Source of the DNA: Thermosyntropha lipolytica DSM 11003 | GTDB taxonomy: Bacteria > Bacillota > Syntrophomonadia > Syntrophomonadales > Syntrophomonadaceae | Reading direction: 5' to 3' | Length of the DNA: 35,467 bases | Assembly: GCF_900129805.1 (NCBI RefSeq) | Contig: NZ_FQWY01000021.1 | Coordinates: forward strand, 1 to 35,467 | Part shown: positions 1 to 7,455 of the stretch, piece by piece | Numbering within the stretch: the first letter of the stretch is position 1 | Layout of the letters: every line of letters begins with the position of its first letter | Notes under the pieces: generated by a model | Database searches by the model: none | Seen by the model: the letters and a program-made list of their open reading frames with translations, nothing else | Told to the model about the DNA's origin: nothing | Translations under genes and position numbers: made by a program

Positions 1-190
1 GATTGCGGGCCGAGAATCCAAGGGTCGGAGAACCAGTTGCCTTCTGGCTCTCTTCATGGGTCTGGTTCACCATGATAAAGGTCTTCTGGTGGATGGGGTA
101 GAGCGGCATCCCCTGGTAAATAGGCTGTGATAAATCAATGATTTCGTACTGCTGGTTGAAATTGCGGGGGTCGATTTCAATCTTCCGCAT
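1..190 (-). CDS. Cyclase-family protein (kynurenine formamidase-like), 3' end cut by window edge
   Basis: The first 63 codons are present and the rest lies outside the window. Seen: the N-terminus has the DLSQPIYQGMPLYP pattern typical of the cyclase family (PF04199), followed by an LGFSAR segment that in this family comes just before the metal-binding HxGTHxDAPxH motif, here out of view. Family members are metal-dependent hydrolases such as N-formylkynurenine formamidase and isatin hydrolase. The ATG at 190-188 is preceded by AAAGGAG about 13 nt upstream. It starts 46 bp after the stop of the adenine-deaminase-like gene on the same strand, so the two are probably cotranscribed. The substrate cannot be told from this fragment. 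Confidence 0.8.
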   Translation of the reverse strand, partial: MRKIEIDPRNFNQQYEIIDLSQPIYQGMPLYPIHQKTFIMVNQTHEESQKATGSPTLGFSARN

Positions 191-236
191 GCTGAAAAAC
201 ACTCCTTTCTTTATCGCTTGCACTTGCCTTGAGGAA

Positions 237-2069
237 TTATTCTTTAATCGTCGGTATTACACAGTAGTTGTTGGCATCAATTACTCCCTTGTCGGTTATC
301 TTCCACTTCGGACTGGTAGACAGGGAGAGGAAAGCTAAGTGCATAAACGGTGCATGTACCTTGCAGCCAAGCTCTTCTGCTGCCATCCGGGTCAGGTTGC
401 TCATGATTTCGGTCAGCTCTTCTGCTGTATGCTCATCTGTCATTAAGCCACCTATCCTTAATGGCAGCTCTCCTATTACTTTGCCGTCTTTTACAAGAAC
501 CAGTCCTCCCTGCAGTTCTATGATCCGGTTTACGGCCAGGGCCATGTCTTCATAGTTGGTTCCCATTACGATTATGTTGTGGGTGTCATGGGATACGGTC
601 TCGGCTATCGCTCCTGCTTTTAACCCAAATCCTTTGACAAAGGTGGCTCCTATATCAGGTTGTCCATGTCTTCCTACTACGGCTATCGGCAGGAGGTCGT
701 TTTCTATATCCGGTTTTACATAGCCCCCTTCGGCTACCATTTCGGCTTCTACCGCATCAGTTAAGTTCTGGTCGACGATTAATCCTATGCATCTTACCGT
801 TACTTTGCCTTCTTTGTCGCATTTTACTTTGAGTTCTTCTGGTTTTACCGGCGCCCTCTTTACCGAATGTTTTACATAGTCAGGATAGGTGTATCTCGGC
901 AGATCTATTAACAGTTTTCCGTCTTTGGCTACTAACTGCCCTTTCAGAAATACTTCGGATACGTTCATGTCTTCCAGTTTGCCTTCGATTACGGCTATGT
1001 CCGCTAATTTGCCCGGAGCCAGTACTCCTATTTCATCCAGCCCATGCCAGGTCGCCGGGTTGATGGTTGCCATCTGGATGGCTTCTACCGGATCTACTCC
1101 CTGTTTGATAGTCCTTCTGATGATGTCATTCATGTGCCCGTATTTGGCTATGTCTTCGGCCAGCATGTCATCGGTTGCCAGTATTGCCCGCCGGGAATCC
1201 ATGCCTTCTTCGGTTATGGCCCTTATGCATTCCGGCATGTTCCTCTGGGTGGAACCTTCACGCATGAGCACATATACACCATAGCGCAGCTTTTCCATCA
1301 TTTCTTCTTTGGTGGTTGTTTCATGACAGGATACGTCCGTTCCCCCTGCTATGATGTGGGCAGCCAGATGCGGTCCAAACAGCTCCGGAGCATTGCCGTC
1401 CACTTTTTTGCCCAGGCTTCTTGCATATACCGTGGATACTATGGTGTCCCTGAATACTGCCGGGTTGTGTTTATATACATCCTTAGCGGCACTTACTCCC
1501 TGGGTCTCCCCTATACCGGATACGGTAGGATAGTTCAGCATTTCCGGCAGGTCTTTGGAGGTTATATTATACCCTGCAGTCTCCAGTCCAGGTGAATCAG
1601 GGGTTAAGGCCGGTACCCGGGAAAATACATGCTGCGGCATTAAGGCTGCTTCTTCACACATAGCCTTTATTCCCATGGGCCCTAATACGTTTCCTATTTC
1701 GTGCGGGTCAGATATTAAACAGGTCGTTCCGGTGGGTATGGATAATCTGGAAAATTCCGTGATGGTGAGCATGGCACTTTCAAAATGCATATGGGAATCG
1801 ATAAATCCCGGGCATATATATTTGCCCTGCATGTCATACACTTCGGTATTCGGTCCGATAAGGGAAGAGCAGTCCCCTACCATGAGGATGTATTCCCCGT
1901 GAATAGCTACATCAGCTTCATAAATCTCCCGGGTGATTACGTTTACTACTTTTCCACCCTTTAACACCTTCTCGGCATACTGGTTGGGGTCCATGAGGAC
2001 ATCTACCAGCTTCTGCCTCTCCGATACCAACTTCAGGTCTTTGATGCTGAGGTTCATCTCACCGGACAT
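237..2069 (-). CDS. Adenine-deaminase-like amidohydrolase
   Basis: A 610-residue amidohydrolase with the layout of the adenine deaminase (AdeC) family: N-terminal composite domain, TIM-barrel, and adenine deaminase C-terminal domain. Visible landmarks: DSHMHFES with ligands H93 and H95, ISDPHEIGNVLG at 120-130, GIGE with E188, CHE with H249, and TDD at 299-301. True adenine deaminases convert adenine to hypoxanthine and ammonia in the cytosol. The beta-strand-5 motif, usually DGHAP as I recall it, reads DGNAP here (N226), so a metal ligand seems to be missing and the substrate may differ. The start has AAAGGAGG 10 nt upstream. It lies about 370 nt downstream of a glycine riboswitch and just ahead of a cyclase-family gene. 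Family assignment is firm; adenine as substrate is uncertain. Confidence 0.85.
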   Translation of the reverse strand: MSGEMNLSIKDLKLVSERQKLVDVLMDPNQYAEKVLKGGKVVNVITREIYEADVAIHGEYILMVGDCSSLIGPNTEVYDMQGKYICPGFIDSHMHFESAMLTITEFSRLSIPTGTTCLISDPHEIGNVLGPMGIKAMCEEAALMPQHVFSRVPALTPDSPGLETAGYNITSKDLPEMLNYPTVSGIGETQGVSAAKDVYKHNPAVFRDTIVSTVYARSLGKKVDGNAPELFGPHLAAHIIAGGTDVSCHETTTKEEMMEKLRYGVYVLMREGSTQRNMPECIRAITEEGMDSRRAILATDDMLAEDIAKYGHMNDIIRRTIKQGVDPVEAIQMATINPATWHGLDEIGVLAPGKLADIAVIEGKLEDMNVSEVFLKGQLVAKDGKLLIDLPRYTYPDYVKHSVKRAPVKPEELKVKCDKEGKVTVRCIGLIVDQNLTDAVEAEMVAEGGYVKPDIENDLLPIAVVGRHGQPDIGATFVKGFGLKAGAIAETVSHDTHNIIVMGTNYEDMALAVNRIIELQGGLVLVKDGKVIGELPLRIGGLMTDEHTAEELTEIMSNLTRMAAEELGCKVHAPFMHLAFLSLSTSPKWKITDKGVIDANNYCVIPTIKE

Positions 2070-2103
2070 ATAACACTTTCCTCCTTTACATTTATTACCT
2101 GCA

Positions 2104-2157
2104 TAAAACAGAAATCAGTTTTTATACAACAACTGATCTCACATTTATTCTGTCTAA
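2104..2157 (-). other. Imperfect hairpin in the leader before the amidohydrolase gene
   Basis: On the minus strand, ATCAGTT pairs with AACTGAT and an outer GACAGAA can pair with TTCTGTT, leaving a one-sided bulge of about 10 nt. A short T run follows. It may be a second attenuator or just a leader structure. Its 5' side (AGACAGAATAAATG) resembles the 5' side of the riboswitch terminator (AGACAGAGTAAAGG). The rest of 2170-2434 is AT-rich and shows no open reading frame or clear promoter on the minus strand. Confidence 0.3.
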
Positions 2158-2434
2158 AAAAACCGGTTTTATTCCCACCACTCCAAATTTATGTATGCGC
2201 AAGGATAATTGTAAGAATTCAAAGAATTCACTTTACTTTTTGATTTTTTTGCCAAAAGGTTAACATAATTTAATGAGTTATTAACGATTTCTTAACAATT
2301 TCTTAATAAAACACCCTTCGCTTTCAGTCTATCCTAGTCACTAATATAATTCAATACTTCCCCAATACTACTTTCCAATAGTCACCATAAATATGTTTTA
2401 TTGCCTTATAGGTTTAAAACCATCCCACCAAGGC

Positions 2435-2483
2435 CAAATAAAAAGACAGAGTATAAGGCACCATTTATGCCTTTACTCTGTCT
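2435..2483 (-). terminator. Intrinsic terminator of the glycine riboswitch
   Basis: On the minus strand AGACAGAGT pairs with ACTCTGTCT and AAGGCA with TGCCTT, giving about 15 bp with a one-base bulge, followed directly by TTTTTATTT. The first arm (GGAGACAGAG) is also the 3' end of the second glycine aptamer. Ligand-stabilised aptamer and terminator therefore compete, which is the arrangement of a glycine-activated (ON) switch. Confidence 0.85.
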
Positions 2484-2655
2484 CCGGGGCCTGAGAGATT
2501 CGCTTTTAAAAGCTTGCTCCTTCGGCGTCTTTAAGACTTTCCAGAGTTGCATCAGGATAGGTCCTTTCACCTGAGAGTTTCGCTAAACATCAGGCATAAT
2601 GATGTTCAGCTTGCTCCTTCGGTAGGGGCCAAACCCTTTCTCCCTGTTCCTTCAT
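2475..2655 (-). promoter_or_regulatory. Tandem glycine riboswitch
   Basis: Two successive aptamers are visible on the minus strand. The first has ACCGAAGGAGCAAG, then GCGAAACTCTCAGG and TGAAAGGACC. The second has CGCCGAAGGAGCAAG, then GCGAATCTCTCAGG. A CTCTGGAAAG linker joins them, as in the Bacillus gcvT leader. The second aptamer continues CCCCGGAGACAGAG after CTCTCAGG, where the usual form is close to CAAAAGGACAGAG. A good promoter lies upstream and a terminator overlaps the 3' end. The next gene on this strand is the adenine-deaminase-like gene, not gcvT or a glycine transporter. Confidence 0.92.
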
Positions 2656-2715
2656 CTGCAAATATATTTAATTTTTATGTCCAAGCTTGTGATTTTTCTC
2701 TCAAAATCTGTTAAT

Positions 2716-2745
2716 AATATACCCTCATTAGTTTCATTATGTCAA
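2716..2745 (-). promoter_or_regulatory. Sigma-A-like promoter for the glycine riboswitch transcript
   Basis: TTGACA (2740-2745) is separated by 18 nt from TATATT (2716-2721) on the minus strand. The predicted start near 2709 leaves about 55 nt before the first aptamer. It lies between the spmB stop and the riboswitch, so the riboswitch transcript does not depend on spmAB. Confidence 0.75.
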
Positions 2746-2771
2746 TAAGATAAAATATTTATAACTATTAA

Positions 2772-3308
2772 TTATCTATATAATAAATTGCAAATATACA
2801 AAGCGGCAATAAATCCACTTATATCAGCAGACAAACCTGTAATAATAGAATATTTATATTTTTTAATCCCTACCGATCCAAAATATACAGTCAAAACAAA
2901 AAAAGTAGTATCAGTAGTACCCTGCATTACGGAAGCTAAACGTCCAATAAAAGAATCGGGGCCATATATGCGCATAAGTTCAGTTGCCATTCCTAACACC
3001 CCGCTTCCCGAAAGAGGCCTCATGATAGCCAAAGGCAAAATCTCCGAAGGAGCCCCTAGTTTTGCAGTAACCGGATTTAAAATATTACTCAAACCTTCCA
3101 TCGCTCCCGAAGCTCTAAAAACAGAAATAGCAACCATCATACCAACTAAAAAGGGTATTATTTTTACGGCCGTTATAAATCCCTCTTCTGCCCCTTCCAC
3201 AAATGTTTCGTAAACCGGAACTTTTTTTATAAAGCCGTAAACAGGAATGGTAAGAAGTAAAAAAGGGATAGCCCAGGTAGATATTATATTCATTATTTCC
3301 CCAAGCAC
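2772..3308 (-). CDS. spmB: Spore maturation protein B
   Basis: A 178-residue nucleoside-recognition (Gate) domain membrane protein. SpmA and SpmB are needed for full dehydration of the spore core. Hydrophobic segments run through residues 10-30, 45-65 and 130-178, and the conserved RPLSGSG and QGTTDTTFF motifs of SpmB are present. The GTG at 3308-3306 follows directly on the spmA TGA and has GGGGAGG 9 nt upstream. An in-frame ATG six codons in is a weaker alternative. Translational coupling with spmA is likely. Confidence 0.95.
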   Translation of the reverse strand: MLGEIMNIISTWAIPFLLLTIPVYGFIKKVPVYETFVEGAEEGFITAVKIIPFLVGMMVAISVFRASGAMEGLSNILNPVTAKLGAPSEILPLAIMRPLSGSGVLGMATELMRIYGPDSFIGRLASVMQGTTDTTFFVLTVYFGSVGIKKYKYSIITGLSADISGFIAALYICNLLYR

Positions 3309-3902
3309 TCATCTAATCCTCCCCTGTTTTCTCCTCTTCCGGAACCAATAATCAAGAGAAACAGCTACAAACATAGAAAAAGCAGTAGCCAAAATACAAG
3401 GCCCTACAATTTCAACCGGGTTGGCAGAGCCAAATGATAAGCGAACGCCAATAATAGTAGCAGGAATTAAAGTTATACAGGAAGTGTTAAGAGCTAAAAA
3501 TGTACACATAGCTTCGGAAGCTTCTTTAGAATTATTATTTAATTTTTGCAGTTCCTGCATAGCTTTCATACCAAAAGGGGTAGCAGCATTGCCCAGCCCC
3601 AACATATTCGCACTCAAATTTAATATTATAGCTCCCATAGCCGGGTGTTCCGGAGGTACACTGGGAAATAGCTTTACCGTCAATGGTTTCATTATTTTAG
3701 CTAAACTTTCCACTAGACCAGCCTTTTCCGCGATTTTCATTATTCCCAGCCATAAAGCCATAACTCCAACAAGGTCAAAACATACTTCAACTGCTCCTTT
3801 AGCCGCTCCTAAAGCTGCTTCGGTCACTACTGCTATATTACCATGATAAGCAGCCGTAATTATTCCACTTACCAACAGCAAAAGCCATATTACATTAAGC
3901 AT
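3309..3902 (-). CDS. spmA: Spore maturation protein A
   Basis: A 197-residue membrane protein of the nucleoside-recognition domain family, partner of SpmB in spore core dehydration. The NLSANMLGLGNAATPFG motif around residues 94-111 is diagnostic for SpmA. Several hydrophobic segments are present and the C-terminus is basic (RKRRKQGR). The ATG has GGGAGGG 6 nt upstream. In many clostridia a D-Ala-D-Ala carboxypeptidase gene precedes spmAB; here the upstream neighbour is ytfJ, separated by a terminator, and no dac gene is seen. Confidence 0.95.
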   Translation of the reverse strand: MLNVIWLLLLVSGIITAAYHGNIAVVTEAALGAAKGAVEVCFDLVGVMALWLGIMKIAEKAGLVESLAKIMKPLTVKLFPSVPPEHPAMGAIILNLSANMLGLGNAATPFGMKAMQELQKLNNNSKEASEAMCTFLALNTSCITLIPATIIGVRLSFGSANPVEIVGPCILATAFSMFVAVSLDYWFRKRRKQGRIR

Positions 3903-3949
3903 TTTTCACCCTCCCAGCAAAAATTCTTGCTAGAAGGTTATGAAATTTT

Positions 3950-3988
3950 TATAAAAAATAGAACAGCCCCAAGTACCCGAACTGTTCG
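3950..3988 (-). terminator. Intrinsic terminator after ytfJ
   Basis: On the minus strand GAACAG and CTGTTC (plus 3961-3966 and 3982-3987) form a stem around a roughly 15-nt loop, followed by TATTTTTT. It lies just past the ytfJ stop, separating that group from spmAB. Confidence 0.7.
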
Positions 3989-3996
3989 CAAGCAAT

Positions 3997-4419
3997 TTAC
4001 TGTATCTTATTTTCTTCTCCCTTATTCTTTTTGTTTATAAGATTTTCCATTTTTTCTATAAACTGAGGTGCCAGGTCGACAATCCTTTCGGCCAGAGGAT
4101 TACCGCTTACCGACATTAACCGCACCTCATTCATTCTAACTACCAGAAAACCTATTGGTTTAACCGATACCCCAGCTCCACTTCCTCCAGCAAAAGGAAG
4201 ATTATCTCCTTTTTTGCCATCTGTCAGTTCATATTCTCCTCCTCCGGCTACAAAACCTGTAGCTACCTGGGATACGGGAATTATAACTGTACCATCATTA
4301 GTTTCTACCGCATCACCTACTACCGTATTTACATCTACCATCTCTTTTATGCTCTGCATCGCCGTTTTCATTAACCCTTCGATAGGATGAGATTTATTGC
4401 CATTTTCTTTAAGTTCCAT
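3997..4419 (-). CDS. ytfJ: Sporulation protein YtfJ (GerW family)
   Basis: A 140-residue protein of the GerW/YtfJ family (PF09579), a forespore protein linked in Bacillus to germination-related lysis. Family signatures seen: HPIEGLMKTAM near the N-terminus, GDAVETNDGTVIIPVS around residues 35-50, and a glycine-rich FAGGSGAGVSVKPIGFLVV near 76-94. The ATG has AGGAGG 7 nt upstream, and that site lies in the last codons of the preceding DUF2953 gene, which ends 2 nt before this start. Coupled expression is likely, followed by a terminator. Confidence 0.93.
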   Translation of the reverse strand: MELKENGNKSHPIEGLMKTAMQSIKEMVDVNTVVGDAVETNDGTVIIPVSQVATGFVAGGGEYELTDGKKGDNLPFAGGSGAGVSVKPIGFLVVRMNEVRLMSVSGNPLAERIVDLAPQFIEKMENLINKKNKGEENKIQ

Positions 4420-4421
4420 AT

Positions 4422-4961
4422 CTAAACCTCCTGCTTGGCAAGTAGACTACATATTCCTATGAGCATAATATGTACCATTGTCAGCCGGACTATACAAAAA
4501 AGTTCTGATTTTTTGCTTTCATGTACGAAATCAGGTTTAATGCTTATATAAATCTTTTTTATCCTCATTTGACTGCGCAAAAAACCCAAAAGTATCCCTT
4601 TTATTATCCACCATCCTCCAACAGCCCAGGCGGTATGGGCAGCATCATCTGTTCCCCACATCGTCTCCCAGTCAAGCTTTTCTATAGAGATAAAAGATAG
4701 TAAAGGGCGATATAAATTTTTAAAATACCCTGCAGGGAATCTTTTTCTTTTTTTAAAACCCGGGTCAGCAAATATGAATTGATCAATACTATATAAGCTT
4801 AACCTATAGGCAAACTCCTTTTTCCACCATATGCCAAGTTTGACCTGTAAGCCTAGCTTAACCTCATCACTTTCCACTTCCAGCTTTATGCTTATATATA
4901 ATTTAACCGGCATCATCAATAGCAGCAGAAAAACAAGAAAGCTGATGCATACATACCACAT
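4422..4961 (-). CDS. ytfI: DUF2953 membrane protein (YtfI-like)
   Basis: A 179-residue protein with an N-terminal hydrophobic helix (residues 4-20), an extended charged middle, a GTDDAAHTAWAVGGWW segment near 105-120, and a hydrophobic C-terminus. This is the DUF2953 pattern. Its molecular function is unknown. In Firmicutes it is commonly paired with ytfJ as here, which suggests a sporulation role. The Shine-Dalgarno sequence is weak (AGGCTGG close to the ATG). Confidence 0.85.
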   Translation of the reverse strand: MWYVCISFLVFLLLLMMPVKLYISIKLEVESDEVKLGLQVKLGIWWKKEFAYRLSLYSIDQFIFADPGFKKRKRFPAGYFKNLYRPLLSFISIEKLDWETMWGTDDAAHTAWAVGGWWIIKGILLGFLRSQMRIKKIYISIKPDFVHESKKSELFCIVRLTMVHIMLIGICSLLAKQEV

Positions 4962-5019
4962 AACCAGCCTATTCTCCCGTTTTTCATAATAGTTTCCATA
5001 TTTTAAAAAGAGTTATGCA

Positions 5020-5577
5020 TCAGCTCGGTTTTAAATTTTCAATTTCTTTTTCAATAGCGGTAATTATTTTGTACATTTCATCATCTACATTGATGTTAGC
5101 CCGGTTTTCGCGAAAAGTCGGACAGTGCAGATTATAATCAACTATCTTGCGGCTTATGCGTTCTAAAGCCAAACGGCTTTCATAATAAAAATGGGCTTTT
5201 TTCTTTTCAAAATTTTTGCAGGCCTTATCATTTCTTTTTTGACTGTAAAACATGCGTACATATTTTTTAAAATATTCAACTTCCTGATCAAGTTTTTTAA
5301 AATCAGCATCAATTTCTTTTCCCAATTCAATCCAGTAAGGGGCAAAATTATTATTTTTAAGTATTTTGAAAACCATGCGCAGTTCCGGAGGTTCAAAGGG
5401 ATTCTCATAAAACTTGATCGGCTTGCCGGCTCCTTCCAGATTATCAAACTCCCCCCTGGCCATGGCCTTTTCTATCTGCATCTCCACCAGATCCTGGGTA
5501 CTGCTCATATACCGGGCCAGAGGCCTTGCTTTCTCCGCTTTTATTTTTACTTCTTCTTCATAAGACCTTTCTCTCAC
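5020..5577 (-). CDS. DUF1992 protein (DnaJ-homologue C28 conserved domain)
   Basis: A 185-residue soluble protein. The DUF1992 core is plain: a helix with QIEKAMARGEFDNLEGAGKPI (residues about 33-53), then NPFEPPELRMVFKILKNNNFAPYWIELGKEI. It is related to E. coli YhdN and to the conserved region of DNAJC28. No biochemical role is established. The start is GTG, three nt after the scpB stop, with GAGGGGG 8 nt upstream inside the last scpB codons, so it looks translationally coupled to scpB. Confidence 0.9.
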   Translation of the reverse strand: MRERSYEEEVKIKAEKARPLARYMSSTQDLVEMQIEKAMARGEFDNLEGAGKPIKFYENPFEPPELRMVFKILKNNNFAPYWIELGKEIDADFKKLDQEVEYFKKYVRMFYSQKRNDKACKNFEKKKAHFYYESRLALERISRKIVDYNLHCPTFRENRANINVDDEMYKIITAIEKEIENLKPS

Positions 5578-5580
5578 CCT

Positions 5581-6096
5581 CTATTCCCCCTCAATATCAG
5601 GTAGTTCATCTAAGCTTGATAAGCCAAATATCTTCAGGAAATTATCCGTAGTCACATATAAAACCGGTCGGCCCGGAACATCTTTATAGCCGGCTTCCGC
5701 AATAAGCCCTTTTTCTAGAAGATTAGCTATGATTTTATCTGCTTTTACTCCTCTTATCCTCTCGATTTCCGCTCTGGTTATCGGCTGTTTGTAAGCAATT
5801 ATAGCCAGGGTTTCCATAGCTGCCCCGGAGAGCCTCTTTTTAACGGTACGGTTCATGCGGGCCAGAATATCGGAATATTCTTCCTTGGTACACATGAAAG
5901 CCTCATTATCGTCAACAACTATTTGAATACCTCTTTTCCTGTCCTCATTATATTCCTGCACCAGCTCATCTAGTATAGCCTTAACCTCATCTTCCGGTAT
6001 GTGCATAATGCCTGCCAGCTCTTTTATGTGTACCTTTTCCGCCCGTACAAACAAGATAGCTTCCAGAGCCCCCTTAATCTGATCACGCATCATCAT
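5581..6096 (-). CDS. scpB: Segregation and condensation protein B
   Basis: A 171-residue ScpB, the winged-helix kleisin-interacting subunit of the Smc-ScpAB condensin. The pattern LEAILFVRAEKV, then ETLAIIAYKQPITRAEIERIRGVKAD around residues 94-120, and GRPVLYVTTDNFLKIFGL is typical. The ATG overlaps the scpA stop (ATGA), so the two subunits are probably made in fixed ratio. Confidence 0.97.
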   Translation of the reverse strand: MMMRDQIKGALEAILFVRAEKVHIKELAGIMHIPEDEVKAILDELVQEYNEDRKRGIQIVVDDNEAFMCTKEEYSDILARMNRTVKKRLSGAAMETLAIIAYKQPITRAEIERIRGVKADKIIANLLEKGLIAEAGYKDVPGRPVLYVTTDNFLKIFGLSSLDELPDIEGE

Positions 6097-6812
6097 GAGC
6101 TTTCTTCCACCTGTAAAAATATTTTTATGGGCATTTCCTGAGCTTCCTGATAAGCCCTAACCTTACCCAGCCGAATAAGCTCAAGTAGAGCCAAAAAAAG
6201 AGCCAAAGCTTCTCTCCTCCATTTTATACCATAGAATAATTCCTGAAAAACAACTTCTTTCCCCTCCGCAAGTTTAGCCAGAATTTCCTCCATTTTTTCC
6301 GCTACATTTATATCTCCTGTCGGCATAGCATAAACTTCTCTCTTTTCCGGGATACGGTTGACTACCGACTTGTATGCCTTAACTAGTGTTTTTACATCAA
6401 CTGTCAGCTCTTCCTGAAGAGGCACCTCTTGATAAAAATCCCGGAAAAACACCCGATCAATCTCCCCCTCCTGTCTGGCTTCCAGCCAGAGGGCAACTTT
6501 TTTATACCTGCGGTATTCCAGCAGGCTTTTTACCAGATCGGCTCTCGGGTCTTCTTCTTGCTCTTCCTCTGTCCAGGGAGAAGATCCCGGAAGCAGCATT
6601 TTCGATTTGAGCTGCAAAAGATAAGAAGCCATAAGCAAAAAAGCTCCCAGATTCTCAATATTTATTTTATCTTCTTTTTGCAAATATTCCATATACTGAT
6701 CACTTATCTGGGCCACCGGTATATCATATATATCTATTTCATTTTTCTCAATAAGATAAAGCAAAAGGTCTAAAGGTCCATGGAAGACTTCCAGATCAAC
6801 TACATAATCCAT
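6093..6812 (-). CDS. scpA: Segregation and condensation protein A
   Basis: ScpA, the kleisin subunit that bridges the Smc head domains. Chosen start: ATG at 6812, giving 239 residues beginning MDYVVDLEVFHGPLDLLLYLI, the expected N-terminus. GAGGG lies 7 nt upstream. An in-frame ATG 15 codons earlier would extend into the upstream protease gene and lacks support. The C-terminal winged-helix region (EVVFQELFYGIKWRREALALFLALLELIRLGKV) binds Smc. The 3' end overlaps scpB by 4 nt. Confidence 0.96.
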   Translation of the reverse strand: MDYVVDLEVFHGPLDLLLYLIEKNEIDIYDIPVAQISDQYMEYLQKEDKINIENLGAFLLMASYLLQLKSKMLLPGSSPWTEEEQEEDPRADLVKSLLEYRRYKKVALWLEARQEGEIDRVFFRDFYQEVPLQEELTVDVKTLVKAYKSVVNRIPEKREVYAMPTGDINVAEKMEEILAKLAEGKEVVFQELFYGIKWRREALALFLALLELIRLGKVRAYQEAQEMPIKIFLQVEESS

Positions 6813-6828
6813 AAAACATCCCTCATTT

Positions 6829-7455
6829 TCAAAATACCAGGAGAGATAAAAAACCATAAATTATTTTCACCAAAGGCCAGATAAGAGCAGAAGTAGTACC
6901 GGTAAAGATAAGCACAAGGAGAATGAGAAACCCATACTGCTCCAGGGCATAAATAGCTCTGGCTCCAGAATCCGGCAAAATACCGGCCAAAATTTTGGCA
7001 CCATCCAGAGGGGGTACGGGTATTAAATTAAAAGCAGCCAGGATAAGGTTAATCCATATCAGGGGTTCGATAAGCCTTAATGCATATATCCCCCACTCTG
7101 CAGTCTGAAAAGGAAGCAAAAATTTATAAGCCAGCATGCCGATAAAAGCCAGCACTATATTCATCCCTGGTCCAGCCAGAGAAACCAGCATCATTCCCCG
7201 TTTTACCCCCACATTTTTAAAGTTATAAGGATTAACCAGCACAGGTTTGGCCCAGCCAAACTTAAAAAAGAGCAGCATAAAAAATCCGATCCAGTCAATA
7301 TGCGGCAAAGGATTAATAGTCAACCGGCCCTGATGATAAGGGGTATCATCTCCTAACCAGTAGGCTACCTGGCCATGGGCATATTCATGAAAAGTTAGAG
7401 CAATTAAAATAGCCGGCAGCCAGGTTATCATTTCCATAATCGAAGGCATATTCAT
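6829..7455 (-). CDS. Site-2-protease-family membrane metalloprotease (M50)
   Basis: An integral membrane zinc protease of about 208 residues in the S2P/M50 family (YwhC-like; no PDZ domain). Counting from the chosen ATG at 7455, HEYAH at 23-27 is the zinc motif and NLIPVPPLDG at 143-152 supplies the third ligand (D151). There are about five hydrophobic segments. AAAGGAG lies 8 nt before this ATG; an ATG seven codons upstream has no ribosome site. The start overlaps the stop of the upstream nucleotidyltransferase gene (ATGA), so the two are coupled. The substrate is unknown. Confidence 0.93.
   Translation of the reverse strand: MNMPSIMEMITWLPAILIALTFHEYAHGQVAYWLGDDTPYHQGRLTINPLPHIDWIGFFMLLFFKFGWAKPVLVNPYNFKNVGVKRGMMLVSLAGPGMNIVLAFIGMLAYKFLLPFQTAEWGIYALRLIEPLIWINLILAAFNLIPVPPLDGAKILAGILPDSGARAIYALEQYGFLILLVLIFTGTTSALIWPLVKIIYGFLSLLVF

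Noticed and set aside
1044-1595. Plus-strand open frame of 183 codons
   Set aside because: It lies wholly opposite the amidohydrolase gene, has no ribosome site and shows no recognisable family.
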